Source: Chitinophagaceae bacterium (lineage in GTDB: Bacteria > Bacteroidota > Bacteroidia > Chitinophagales > Chitinophagaceae). From it: a stretch of 64,000 nucleotides of DNA. The DNA lies in assembly GCA_947446645.1 (NCBI GenBank), contig CANFHA010000008.1:1-64000 (forward strand). The letters run 5' to 3'. Position 1 is the stretch's first letter; each line of letters starts with the position of its first letter. Both the position numbers and the translations under genes were made by a program. Shown here one piece after another: positions 18,994 through 28,034 of this stretch. The notes under the pieces are model-generated. The model searched no databases. It was not told the DNA's origin and was given only the letters and a program-made list of their open reading frames with translations.

Positions 18994-19626
18994 TTATTCA
19001 GGTTGCGGGGTATACCGTAGATAGGGCTTCACCACCTTCACCCCTTTAGGGAATTTTTTTATTGCGTCTTCTGTAGATACTGCCGGCACTACTATCACAT
19101 CCTCACCCTGCTTCCAGTCGGCCGGTGTCGCCACACTATGTTTAGCGGTCAGCTGCAGCGAATCTATTACCCGCAGTACCTCCATAAAGTTGCGGCCTGT
19201 AGATGCCGGGTAAGTTATCATTAGCTTCACTGCCTTATCCGGTCCTATCACAAACAGCGACCGCACTGTTGCAGTAGCAGATGCATTCGGGTGGATCATA
19301 TCATACAGCGTAGCCACTTCCCTGCTGCTGTCTGCTACTATCGGGTAGTTGACTGTTGTATTTTGCGTCTCATTGATATCCTTTATCCAGCCATCATGCT
19401 GCTCCAGCGAGTCCACACTTACTGCTATAGCCTTTACATTTCTTTTGTCAAATTCATCCTTTAGCTGCGCTGTCCTGCCTAGCTCAGTAGTGCATACCGG
19501 CGTATAGTCTGCCGGGTGCGAAAACAGCACTCCCCAGCTATTGCCAAGATATTCGTAAAGGTCAATGTCGCCCATCGATGTCTGTGCTTTAAAATTGGGA
19601 GCCGCATCCCCTAGTCTTAACCCCAT
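18994..19626 (-). CDS. 1-Cys peroxiredoxin (Prx6 type), 210 aa
   Basis: The peroxidatic site is PADYTPVCTTELG with Cys45, and the protein contains no other cysteine, so it must be a 1-Cys enzyme. The length and long C-terminal extension (DWKQGEDVIVVPAVS ... VVKPYLRYTPQPE) are those of the Prx6 subfamily. It reduces hydrogen peroxide and organic peroxides in the cytoplasm with an external thiol donor. It may share an operon with csaA (54 bp upstream). Confidence 0.95.
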   Translation of the reverse strand: MGLRLGDAAPNFKAQTSMGDIDLYEYLGNSWGVLFSHPADYTPVCTTELGRTAQLKDEFDKRNVKAIAVSVDSLEQHDGWIKDINETQNTTVNYPIVADSSREVATLYDMIHPNASATATVRSLFVIGPDKAVKLMITYPASTGRNFMEVLRVIDSLQLTAKHSVATPADWKQGEDVIVVPAVSTEDAIKKFPKGVKVVKPYLRYTPQPE

Positions 19627-19680
19627 CGTTATATAGTTTTGTATGTATGTGGGTACTTATCTCCTATCACTCATAACTTA

Positions 19681-20019
19681 TTAACTCAGCCTGTCTCCCA
19701 GCTTCACACTCTGTTTCGATGGCGTTACCAGCACATAACCCAGACCTTCCGTATTCTTAAAGCCCAGCGTCAGCACCTCCGAGTCAAAAGGCCCTACTCT
19801 CCTCACCGGAAAGTTGACCACACATGCTACCATCAGGCCCATCAGTTCTTCCTTCTCATACGTGCCCACCAGTTGCACGCTCGATCTCTTCGTTCCTATT
19901 TCTTCACCAAAATCTATGAGCAGCTTGTAAGCAGGCTTCCGCGCTTCCGGAAAATCTTTTACATCTACTATTTTTCCCAGTCTTATATCTACCTTTTCAA
20001 AGTCTTCGTAAGTGATCAT
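19681..20019 (-). CDS. csaA: CsaA-like tRNA-binding (OB-fold) protein, 112 aa
   Basis: The sequence follows CsaA throughout: FEKVDIRLGKIVDVKDFPEARKP, KLLIDFGEEIG, SSVQLV, VACVVNFPVRRVGPFDSEVLTLG. This is an export-related chaperone fold homologous to the tRNA-binding domain of methionyl-tRNA synthetase. The start is placed at 20019 (MITYEDF), which matches the family length. An upstream ATG at 20052 would add 11 unconserved residues. Confidence 0.9.
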   Translation of the reverse strand: MITYEDFEKVDIRLGKIVDVKDFPEARKPAYKLLIDFGEEIGTKRSSVQLVGTYEKEELMGLMVACVVNFPVRRVGPFDSEVLTLGFKNTEGLGYVLVTPSKQSVKLGDRLS

Positions 20020-20067
20020 GTAGTCCGTTTTAATGGCAAATGGTGCTTGCAATTTACAAAATTACAC

Positions 20068-20427
20068 TCAGCGGCTAGTGTACTCCTTACTGCCAAAGCT
20101 GAACCCGTATGCCGTATCTATTTTCAGCGTCTTCACCTGGCCGTTAGTCTCCAGCCGTCCCTTAGCTACCGCTATTGAAGTTTGCACCAGGAAGATAGCA
20201 GGCGGCGTGCTGTTCACATAGCCAAGCACAATGCCGTTATAGCTCAGTTGTTTCACAGTAGTATCTGCGCTCAGAAAAATGTAGTCTGCCTCTTTATTAC
20301 TGCTACCATATAGCGTCACAGCCGGCTTGCCATTTATTGTACCGGATACATTCTCCGGCTTGCTGTTTTTAGAGCAAGAGAACATCACGCAGGTACACAC
20401 AGCCACTATAGCTACCATCATCTTCAT
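20068..20427 (-). CDS. Small lipoprotein, 119 aa
   Basis: A short signal helix ends in the lipobox MFSC (Cys about 18), followed by about 100 residues with beta-strand-rich character (VSGTINGKPAVTLYG, NGIVLGYVNSTPPAIFLVQ). No family was recognised. It lies 48 bp upstream of csaA on the same strand. Confidence 0.7.
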   Translation of the reverse strand: MKMMVAIVAVCTCVMFSCSKNSKPENVSGTINGKPAVTLYGSSNKEADYIFLSADTTVKQLSYNGIVLGYVNSTPPAIFLVQTSIAVAKGRLETNGQVKTLKIDTAYGFSFGSKEYTSR

Positions 20428-20469
20428 ACTATGAAGATAACGAAATACTCCGCGTATAATTGCCCTGTA

Positions 20470-20604
20470 CTACAATGTCAGCAACCGCACGAAGAAGCTT
20501 ATGCCCAGCGCCATTACGGCTATGTACATCAGTGTACCTACTATACTTTGCGCAAGCTCTGAAGCTGAGCCCGACTTGTTATTTTGATATGATACCTTTT
20601 CCAT
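20470..20604 (-). CDS. Small membrane protein, 44 aa
   Basis: Read directly from the minus strand: ATG at 20604, TAG at 20470. The N-terminal half is polar (MEKVSYQNNKSGSASELAQS) and the C-terminal half is one hydrophobic helix (VGTLMYIAVMALGISFFVRLL). Such single-pass small proteins are easily missed. It lies 42 bp upstream of the small lipoprotein gene on the same strand. Function unknown. Confidence 0.5.
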   Translation of the reverse strand: MEKVSYQNNKSGSASELAQSIVGTLMYIAVMALGISFFVRLLTL

Positions 20605-20959
20605 GACTTAAGATTTTCGGTGATGTTGATAAAAAATTACCATGCACCAAAAGATTTTTATACGGGAAAAACACCCTAAAACCAATCGTTAACAACCCGG
20701 CAGAAACTATACTATATAGGTTTCCGGCTCTTATCAGCCCCTCATTGGCGCAAATTTGCCTGGTACCACTTGAACACCAGCCACTTTTATCAACCTTATA
20801 TGCCTTACAACTTTGTTAATACGTGTCCACATCTATTGTAATTGCTTCGTTAATAGCGTTTTAAATGTGGATAATTAAATAAAAAATAGAGACATTTGCG
20901 TATAGTGAATACGAAGATTTGTTGAATCTGGACCATGAACGAATTGAGATGACTCTATA
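20605..20959. other. Divergent intergenic region
   Basis: About 355 bp between the minus-strand small-gene run and the plus-strand PAS kinase. It is AT-rich near the kinase, with GACATTTG at about 20901-20908 as a weak -7-like element. No RNA gene was recognised. Confidence 0.35.
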
Positions 20960-23068
20960 ATGTCAATAAACAACAAGACTTTACTCTACCAGCTTAAAGA
21001 ACATTTTGGAAATTCTATTCCAATAGACCTCCTACCCTTACTAGTCTCGGTTAATGAAGTATACAATGGGCAACACCCGGCGCTCAACTACCCCGATGAC
21101 GCTATTGTAAAAGTTAAAAGCAAAACCAAAACTGCCGTAGAGTACGAGCGCCTCAAACTCCATTTTTCTATAGTACAGCAGTCTGCTAAAGCCGGCTCCT
21201 ATGAGTTCGACTTTCCTGAGCATACTTCTGCGGAGCAAAAGATGACCAATGATGCGCACGTCTACTATTTCTCTGACGAGGTATATCGCATCATGGGCCT
21301 GCAGCCGGGCTCTCACGAAATAAGCAAAGACTTTTTCTTCCCGCAGCTCAACCCGTATGATCTTAGCATCATCCTCGAAAACTCTAATGACAGCAACCTC
21401 GACATAAAGCAATACGAGGAAGAGCAGGCCGTGAAGATGCCCGATGGATCAGAGCGTATAGTGCTCAAAAAGTCAGACATTTTCTTTGGCAAGAACAGCC
21501 TGTCGCCCACCAAGATAATTGGTACCGTGCAGGATGTTACAGAGGTACGCGGGCTGGAAAACGACCTCCGCAAAGCAAAGCGCGAAAAGGAGTCCATCCT
21601 GCAAAACCTGTTCAATGCCTACCTCAGTTACGATGTAATTAATAATAAAGTCCTTTTCTCCAATAACGCTTTCCAAAAGATATTTGAGGGCACACCTTTG
21701 CAGAACAACAGTGGTGAGGCATCGTTCATGTCCATCATTCAGCCTGAGGATAAGATAAATGCCTATGCCCTGCTGCGCAAGCTGGCAAAGGGCACCAGCG
21801 CCACTTACAACTTCAGGATAGAGCTCAACAGTGGTGGCTACCGCTGGCTGGAGTCGCGGCTGGTACCAACACTGGGCCGTGACGGCAGGCTCATGGTCAT
21901 AGAGCTTATTGCCAATGATGTTACCGCCTGGAAAAACACCGAGAAAAGCGCTGCCGAAGTAAGAGCCAGCCTGCAGCAGGAGCTGTTCAGCGTAGGCGAG
22001 GTAGTGTTGTTGCTGGGTAGCGATCTTGTTGTTACCTATGCCTCTGAAAATGTGAGCCGATTGCTCGGCTGCCTGCCCGGCGATCTTTCCGGCAAGCTGA
22101 TTACCGATTTTGTATGTGCCGACGATATTGAAAAAGTTTCCTCATTTTATAAGAGTGTAGTACCCGGCACCAGAGAGTCCACCCGCCTCTCCTTCCGGTT
22201 CAGGCATACCGGCGGCCACGAAGTGTGGTGCGAATCTGTCGCCAGCAATATGTCAGACAATTCGCTCATTGGCGGCATCATAGCCCGTGTTAGGGATATT
22301 ACTTTCTTCAAGGAGCAGGAGTCGCAGCTGGTATCTACCGTTGCCGACCTGAAGAAGGCCAATGCCAACCTGGAAGACTTTGTGTCTGTGGTATCTCACG
22401 ATCTCCGTGCGCCGCTCAATTCTATACGTGGCATACTCGACCTCATAGATATGAAGGAGGAAAGCCAGGAGCTGGCCGATGAGCTCAACTACCTGCGCGG
22501 CAGTGTCAATAACCTCGATGAGTTTATAATTGACCTGCTCAACTATTCCCGCTGCACCCGCAGCGACCATAAGGCCGAATGCCTGTCGCTGGAAACCGTG
22601 CTGGACAATACGGCCAACTTCCTTAAGTTCATGAGCACACAGGATAAGCCCGTGGAGTTTATGAAAGATGTGCAGTGCACAGTACCCTTCCACTCCGACC
22701 CCAAGCTTATAACCATTGTGTTCAACAACCTTATTTCTAATGCTATAAGGTACAGCAACCCCGATGCCGCTGAGCCATTTGTGGCCGTGCGCATCAATGC
22801 AGATGCTGAGTGCGCGCGCATAGAAGTGGTAGACAATGGTATAGGCATTGCAGCCGAAGACCTGCCGAAGATATTCGATATGTTCTACCGCGTGTCTAAC
22901 GACAGAAACGGCACCGGCATAGGCCTGCACCTGGTGAAACTGGCCGTAGAAAAGCTTTCCGGAGAAATATCCGTATATTCGGAGAAGGGTACGGGTACCA
23001 GGTTTTCAATTTTACTTCCCAACATGCTTAATAATAAAACTAACCAAAATGGAAACCACAACCAGTAA
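20960..23068 (+). CDS. Multi-PAS sensor histidine kinase, 702 aa
   Basis: No transmembrane segment, so it is a soluble sensor. At least three PAS-like domains are visible (about 70-200, 215-330 with GGYRWLESRLVPTLGRDG, and 340-455 with VWCESVASNMSD and a PAC-type end). A HisKA helix with phospho-acceptor His in SVVSHDLRAPLNSIRG and a HATPase domain (NNLISNAIRYS, DNGIGI, GTGIGLHLVKLAVEKL) follow. Its stop overlaps the next response regulator by 20 bp, so the pair is translationally coupled and probably a cognate system. Confidence 0.92.
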   Translation: MSINNKTLLYQLKEHFGNSIPIDLLPLLVSVNEVYNGQHPALNYPDDAIVKVKSKTKTAVEYERLKLHFSIVQQSAKAGSYEFDFPEHTSAEQKMTNDAHVYYFSDEVYRIMGLQPGSHEISKDFFFPQLNPYDLSIILENSNDSNLDIKQYEEEQAVKMPDGSERIVLKKSDIFFGKNSLSPTKIIGTVQDVTEVRGLENDLRKAKREKESILQNLFNAYLSYDVINNKVLFSNNAFQKIFEGTPLQNNSGEASFMSIIQPEDKINAYALLRKLAKGTSATYNFRIELNSGGYRWLESRLVPTLGRDGRLMVIELIANDVTAWKNTEKSAAEVRASLQQELFSVGEVVLLLGSDLVVTYASENVSRLLGCLPGDLSGKLITDFVCADDIEKVSSFYKSVVPGTRESTRLSFRFRHTGGHEVWCESVASNMSDNSLIGGIIARVRDITFFKEQESQLVSTVADLKKANANLEDFVSVVSHDLRAPLNSIRGILDLIDMKEESQELADELNYLRGSVNNLDEFIIDLLNYSRCTRSDHKAECLSLETVLDNTANFLKFMSTQDKPVEFMKDVQCTVPFHSDPKLITIVFNNLISNAIRYSNPDAAEPFVAVRINADAECARIEVVDNGIGIAAEDLPKIFDMFYRVSNDRNGTGIGLHLVKLAVEKLSGEISVYSEKGTGTRFSILLPNMLNNKTNQNGNHNQ

Positions 23069-23474
23069 ATACTCTTTTAAGAAAGTAATGGCTATCGAAG
23101 ACACAAAGATCGATCAGTACATTATAGAGAAGACGATGAAGAAATGCAATTTCAGCGAAGAGTTGATCTTATTTGGTTCACCTATTGATGCGCTGACCCA
23201 CTTTGCAAGTACCAGCAAAAAGTCTGAAGACCTGCCACAGGTCATCTTCCTCGATATTCAGATGCCCAAGATGAATGGCTTTGAGTTTCTTGCTGAGCTC
23301 AATGAAAAGTTTGCCGAGCTGAAGGACAAGATAGCCGTAGTGCTCCTCACCTCCTCGCTCGACCCTACCGACAAACAGATGTCCAACTCATTCCCAAACA
23401 TAAAGATGTACATGAACAAGCCGCTGGATATGGCCAAGCTGGACAAGGTAACCGCTATGATGTCGGCTAATTAA
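23049..23474 (+). CDS. Single-domain response regulator, 141 aa
   Basis: Receiver with acidic pocket AIEDTKID, phospho-acceptor Asp in VIFLDIQMPKMNG, Thr in LLTSS and Lys in YMNKPLD. No output domain. It starts inside the end of the PAS kinase gene, showing translational coupling with it. The signal is probably passed on by protein contact. Confidence 0.9.
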   Translation: METTTSKYSFKKVMAIEDTKIDQYIIEKTMKKCNFSEELILFGSPIDALTHFASTSKKSEDLPQVIFLDIQMPKMNGFEFLAELNEKFAELKDKIAVVLLTSSLDPTDKQMSNSFPNIKMYMNKPLDMAKLDKVTAMMSAN

Positions 23475-23595
23475 GATCAGGTAACTATTTTTGGTCCCGG
23501 CTGCTTGCATCTATTTTGCTTCAGTGGCGTTGGCACCCTTCTACATTAGTCCTTTATTGGGCCTTCCCTAAGTAAGTATTAACCTTAATATAAAA

Positions 23596-23631
23596 TGCAA
23601 AATCCGTGACAGTCTCGGGTTTTGCATTTTT
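23596..23631 (+). terminator. Intrinsic terminator of the PAS kinase operon
   Basis: TGCAAAATCCG pairs with CGGGTTTTGCA (one G-T) across a 9-nt loop, followed by TTTTTA. Confidence 0.8.
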
Positions 23632-23700
23632 AGTTTGAATTCAACCTATAGTATCTGCTAATTGGTAATCGCAGTGACAATATTGAATAACACCCTATCA

Positions 23701-23840
23701 CCTCCTAGGCGGTGCCTGCCTGCCGTAGGTAGGAAATCTCTATAGTCAAAGGCCGCACGCGGTGCGTGCGGCGGTGCAGACTGGTGGGCGTTACACCTAC
23801 CTCCTGTTTTTAGGAGAGGTCGGGGCGGTTGATACACAAG
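23701..23840. repeat. GC-rich hairpin and repeat-like intergenic DNA
   Basis: A perfect hairpin GCCGCACGC-GGT-GCGTGCGGC lies at 23752-23772. It is flanked by CCTGCCTGCCGTAGGTAGG to the left and ACCTCC/AGGAGGT-type elements to the right. The composition is much more GC-rich than the surrounding spacer and resembles dispersed intergenic repeats. A related CCTGCCT stem occurs at 50024. Confidence 0.5.
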
Positions 23841-23881
23841 TAATCACCCCTATTTAAAACAAATAAGTGCCATTACTTTAA

Positions 23882-26308
23882 TTATGCGGCGCTCTTGTCA
23901 TAGAGGTATTTTTGAAAATCAATAAACAATGAGCTGATATTGGTTACACTGCCCAGTATCTCCTTGGCATCTTCAAGCGACTGATACTTATTAATCAGGA
24001 GCATAGGTAGCTGTTCCTGGTCCAGTTCTTCCACGCCTGTTTCTACGTACTTGCTCAGTACAAATTCTATAAACTCTTTTTGCTTGCTGTTGAGGATAGC
24101 AAATATGGTAGCCTGCGATGCTGCTACACGCTGCTCGCGGGTGAGCGCATTGTAGTTGCCATTGAACACATATTCCAGCACATCAAAGAGGTCGCTCTTT
24201 TCCATGCTCACCAGTTGCTGAACAATGAGCAAGTCGCTTTTGGGGAAACCGGCTTCTTCCAGTTTTTCCAGCAGTACTTTGCGGGTTAGCGGATTGCTCC
24301 AGATGGCGCGCAACTCGTCTTCGCTTTTGAACAGGTTGGGCAATTCGCCAAAGAGGTTGTTCAGAAACTCTTCGGCAGAGATAGGCTTACCATCGGCACT
24401 CCAGAAGGATGTGGAGGTCATAGACTGTATCTCGCGGTCTTTGCCATCACGCAGTTTTATCTTCAGCTTTGTGCGCTTTTTACAAACGCATGGTGTTTCG
24501 CCGCAGACTGCACAGGGCTTTGGTGGCTCTTTCTCGCAGATGCAGGGGCGCTGGCCACAAATTTCGCACACTGGTTTTGGCAGCGGGGTATCATCGCACT
24601 CGCAAACCACTTTACCACACACATCGCAGGGCAATGCTTCGCCATCCCACTCGGGATCGGCAAAATGATGGTAGGCATCTACAAAGTCGTAGATGGTGAA
24701 AAACTCTTTGCCATCGAACAGGCGGGTACCACGGCCTACTATTTGCTTAAACTCTATCATCGAGTTCACCGGCCGCATCAGCACTATATTGCGGATATTG
24801 CGGGCATCAACCCCGGTAGATAACTTTTGGGACGTCGTAAGTATGGTAGGAATGGTTTTATCATTATCCTGAAATTCCCGTAAAAACTGTTCCCCTATTT
24901 CGCCATCATTAGCTGTCACGCGCACACAATAGTTTGGGTCCGTGCCGGTTTTGTATTGATTCACAAGGTCACGCACCGCTGCTGCATGCTCTTGCGTGGC
25001 GCAGAAAATAATTGCCTTCTGTTTTTGGTTGGCATCATCCATGTACAGCTTCACACGGTAGGCTTCTCTCTGCTTTATCTCTATTATCTTGTTAAAGTCG
25101 GCCTCCTTATACAGCTTACCTTCTTCCACTTCTCCCTCTACCACTGTATCATCGCTGGTGTACATGTAGTCATCAAGCGTGGTCTGCACCCGCTTCACTT
25201 TGAATGGGGTAAGAAACCCATCGTTGATGCCTTCTTTGAGGGAGTAGATATATACAGGCTCACCAAAGTATTTGTAGGTGTCTACATTGTCCTGTCTCTT
25301 GGGGGTGGCGGTCAGGCCCAGTTGCACTGCCGGGGCAAAGTAATCCATTATAGCCCGCCAGTTGCCTTCATCGTTGGCGCCACCACGGTGGCACTCATCT
25401 ATAATTATAAAATCAAAATAATCAGCGGGGTAGTCACCGAAATAAGGCGCTGGTTTGCCCTCCTTATCAGTGCCACTCATAAACGTCTGGAAGATCGTAA
25501 AGAAGATGCTGCCATTAGTAGGCACACCGCCTTTCTTCTTTATCTCATTGGGCTTTATGCGCACCAGGGCATCTTCAGGGAATGCGGAGAACGAGTTGTA
25601 TGCCTGGTCTGCCAGTATGTTTCTGTCTGCTAAAAATAATATACGGGGTCTGCGGCTGCCATCACGCTTTAAGTTCCACCGGGTCTGAAACAGTTTCCAT
25701 GCTATTTGAAACGCTATGGCTGTTTTACCGGTACCAGTGGCCAGTGTCAGCAATATGCGTTGTTTTCCATTGGCTATGGCTTCAATAGTATTGCGGACTG
25801 CAATCTCCTGGTAGTAGCGCAATTGCCAGGTACCACTCTTATCTTCAAACGGTACATCTGCAAACTTTAAGCGCCATTCATTCACCGGGGTATATAATGC
25901 TACAGCAGTCGTATTAGCTCCGGGATAAGTCTTATTCCACAATTCATCTGGCGACAGATAATCAGCCACCAGCCCCTCCGCACCTGTCTTCATACAGATG
26001 CTGTATATCTCATCACCGTTAGTAGCGTAGGTAGTTTCCAGTTGCAGTTTTTCGGCATACTGTTTTGCTTGTGCCACACCTTCGCCCACACCCAGGTCAT
26101 TACTCTTCGCTTCTATTACAGCCAGTTTTATACCCTTGTATACCAGCACATAATCAGCAGTCAGTTTCCTGGCTCTGCCACCACCTGTTTGTATTTTACC
26201 CGCGGTAATGTTGTACTCACGAAGGACTTTAGCGCCTTCTACCACGCCCCAGCCGCAGGCTTTTAGCCGGGGGTCTATGAGTTCTGCCCTTGTTTCTGCT
26301 TCGTTCAT
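23882..26308 (-). CDS. hsdR: Type I restriction enzyme subunit R (EcoEI-like), 808 aa
   Basis: The N-terminal PD-(D/E)xK nuclease has D52 and E66-A-K68 (ADYVLVYKG, AVIEAKS). SF2 motor motifs follow: Walker A LATGTGKT at 189-196, DECHR, GLTATPKR, and the motif VI region IVGRGTR. Between the motor and the C-terminal EcoEI_R_C-type domain is a Cys-rich insert (about 559-611) with three CxxCGxxPCxC-like units that could bind zinc. It cleaves DNA after ATP-driven translocation, only in complex with HsdM and HsdS. It is the last gene of the minus-strand hsd locus. Confidence 0.92.
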   Translation of the reverse strand: MNEAETRAELIDPRLKACGWGVVEGAKVLREYNITAGKIQTGGGRARKLTADYVLVYKGIKLAVIEAKSNDLGVGEGVAQAKQYAEKLQLETTYATNGDEIYSICMKTGAEGLVADYLSPDELWNKTYPGANTTAVALYTPVNEWRLKFADVPFEDKSGTWQLRYYQEIAVRNTIEAIANGKQRILLTLATGTGKTAIAFQIAWKLFQTRWNLKRDGSRRPRILFLADRNILADQAYNSFSAFPEDALVRIKPNEIKKKGGVPTNGSIFFTIFQTFMSGTDKEGKPAPYFGDYPADYFDFIIIDECHRGGANDEGNWRAIMDYFAPAVQLGLTATPKRQDNVDTYKYFGEPVYIYSLKEGINDGFLTPFKVKRVQTTLDDYMYTSDDTVVEGEVEEGKLYKEADFNKIIEIKQREAYRVKLYMDDANQKQKAIIFCATQEHAAAVRDLVNQYKTGTDPNYCVRVTANDGEIGEQFLREFQDNDKTIPTILTTSQKLSTGVDARNIRNIVLMRPVNSMIEFKQIVGRGTRLFDGKEFFTIYDFVDAYHHFADPEWDGEALPCDVCGKVVCECDDTPLPKPVCEICGQRPCICEKEPPKPCAVCGETPCVCKKRTKLKIKLRDGKDREIQSMTSTSFWSADGKPISAEEFLNNLFGELPNLFKSEDELRAIWSNPLTRKVLLEKLEEAGFPKSDLLIVQQLVSMEKSDLFDVLEYVFNGNYNALTREQRVAASQATIFAILNSKQKEFIEFVLSKYVETGVEELDQEQLPMLLINKYQSLEDAKEILGSVTNISSLFIDFQKYLYDKSAA

Positions 26309-26323
26309 TGTCTGAACCGTTGA

Positions 26324-26761
26324 TTAAGCTGATTTATTTGATTTGGTTGACTGTGTTGACTGCGCTGATTGTTTGTTGAATTTTGAGTTGATGAGACGTT
26401 TAAATTCAAGGCTCTTAGCTCCGAAATTTACCAACATGCCAATTTCTAAATTGTATGCCTCCAGGTAGTTAATGGCTTGCGCCAAATGTACATCTTCCAG
26501 CTTTACAATTGCCTTTATCTCAACGGATATGACGCCTTCTACCAAAAAGTCTACCCGGCGGGTACCAATTTGCTCTTCTTTATAAAATATGGGCATTTCA
26601 TACTCCCTTGCAAAACTAAGACCACGCAGACCCATTTCTTTTTCTAACGCACGCTGATAAATGACTTCCTGAAAGCCATTCCCCAATAGCTTGTGCACTT
26701 CTATAGCGCTACCAATTATCCGTGACGTGACCTCAGAATATTTGTATTGCTCTTTTATCAT
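26324..26761 (-). CDS. GxxExxY family protein, 145 aa
   Basis: The signature GNGFQEVIYQRAL fits GxxExxY. A predicted PD-(D/E)xK-like core follows (RRVDFLVEGVISVEIKAIVKL: D, E, K in order), then QAINYLEAYNLEIGMLVNFG. The biochemical role of the family is not established. The last 17 residues (NKQSAQSTQSTKSNKSA) are low-complexity and are encoded by 9-nt-periodic TCA repeats that continue into the spacer. It sits inside the hsd operon between hsdR and hsdS. Confidence 0.85.
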   Translation of the reverse strand: MIKEQYKYSEVTSRIIGSAIEVHKLLGNGFQEVIYQRALEKEMGLRGLSFAREYEMPIFYKEEQIGTRRVDFLVEGVISVEIKAIVKLEDVHLAQAINYLEAYNLEIGMLVNFGAKSLEFKRLINSKFNKQSAQSTQSTKSNKSA

Positions 26762-26842
26762 GTCTGAACCTGATTAAGCTGATTTTTTTGACTGCCCCTG
26801 ATGTCTGAACCTGATTTAGCTGATGTTTTTGATTGCCCCTGA
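26761..26842 (-). repeat. Two 41-bp direct repeats (TGTCTGAACCTGATT...)
   Basis: Units 26761-26801 and 26802-26842 are tandem, differing at a few positions. A partial third copy (TGTCTGAACC) lies at about 26308-26340 on the other side of the GxxExxY gene, and related sequence (CAGGTTAATCAAA, GGTTCAGACA) occurs at about 29790-29830. The repeat thus brackets the GxxExxY gene. Confidence 0.8.
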
Positions 26843-26861
26843 TTTTTTCATGGTCATCATT

Positions 26862-28034
26862 TTAATCAGCGGCAACCAGTGGTTCAGACACTTTTAATTC
26901 TCCACTAAATGCCTTCTGCAATATTGATTTTTTCAACTCTTCAAGATCTGCGATTTTTTGCTGGTAGATGGCTTCTAATTTTTTTGTTTCTGTTGATAGG
27001 GCATCCAGTTTTTGAACAATCGCATGTTGTTCGTCTAAAGATTTTGGCAAATTAATTTTATGCCTTTTTAAATCTCCCAAAAGCAAATTAGGTACCGCTG
27101 TACCGGACGAAACTTTTACTAATTTTTTTAAATCGGATTGTAATATGTACCGGCAATAATGATTGTCAATTAATGACGGTATTGTTTTAATGACTGCAAC
27201 ACTTTTTTGGAATGTTGAATTACATGTTCGTGAATCGTCTGGGGCAAATGAAATTCTTCCGATAGTTGCTCCAGTATTTACCATACAAATATCGCCCGGT
27301 TTCAAATTTGTTCTTCTGTGAGTTTCTTCGAAGCCAGTTTTAGTAATTTGTCTTGCATTGTCAAATATCAAAGTGTTGTTCCTCACATCCTTTGCACTAA
27401 GAAAATAATAGCCTGACTTCTCTTCGTTTTCACAGTCTCCATGCTTCCCATCGGTTATTAACGAACAAACAGCCCCTAGGGTCTTCTCTTCCCAATTTTT
27501 ACCCTTATTCTCAAACACGCCTTGCAAATAACTCTCAAAAAGCTCTTTTGCGTTTTTGAGGTTTTGTTCGGCATTGGCTTTTGCGGTGGCTATGGCTGTA
27601 AATGCTTCGTCTAATATCGTTACTATGTGTTGTTGTTCGGAAATTGAAGGAACGGCGATTGGAATTTTTTGAAGCTCAGACTTCACTAAACTCGGAATGG
27701 TTGTTCCTCTATTCATGCTTTCAAAGTCAATATTCAAGCATAGGTAAAAGATGAATTTTTTATCTATTACATTTTCGCTTTTTGGATAAAATCCAAATGC
27801 AGTATCCACAGTCCAAATACGCTCGTTTATATAAATCGGTTTACTAATATTTCCTTTCCTTCCAATTATTGTTGTACCTGCTTCACAAATGAAATCTGTT
27901 GCATAACCCATTACATTCCCAGCACTTCCCATTATCGGATAAGAGCCTGAATCAGACGTTACTTCTTTCTGATTTTTGCCGTTCTTTATTTCAATAACAT
28001 CTCCCAATCTTTTCACTTCCCAGCCCTTCCTCAT
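26862..28034 (-). CDS. hsdS: Type I restriction-modification specificity subunit S, 390 aa
   Basis: Two target-recognition domains are separated by conserved coiled-coil spacers. The first half ends with SEQQHIVTILDEAF and a helical spacer, the second with LDEQHAIVQKLDALSTETKKLEAIYQQKI. Each half carries the typical GKNQKEVTSDSGSYPIMGS and YYFLSAKDVRNN start motifs. It sets the DNA sequence recognised by the R-M complex. Its start overlaps the hsdM stop by 4 bp. Confidence 0.92.
   Translation of the reverse strand: MRKGWEVKRLGDVIEIKNGKNQKEVTSDSGSYPIMGSAGNVMGYATDFICEAGTTIIGRKGNISKPIYINERIWTVDTAFGFYPKSENVIDKKFIFYLCLNIDFESMNRGTTIPSLVKSELQKIPIAVPSISEQQHIVTILDEAFTAIATAKANAEQNLKNAKELFESYLQGVFENKGKNWEEKTLGAVCSLITDGKHGDCENEEKSGYYFLSAKDVRNNTLIFDNARQITKTGFEETHRRTNLKPGDICMVNTGATIGRISFAPDDSRTCNSTFQKSVAVIKTIPSLIDNHYCRYILQSDLKKLVKVSSGTAVPNLLLGDLKRHKINLPKSLDEQHAIVQKLDALSTETKKLEAIYQQKIADLEELKKSILQKAFSGELKVSEPLVAAD

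Noticed and set aside
24956-25633. Long plus-strand frame opposite hsdR
   Set aside because: It mirrors the helicase motifs of hsdR and has no recognisable domain.
26761-26842. IS or transposon end
   Set aside because: The 41-bp units are direct, not inverted, and no transposase gene is nearby.
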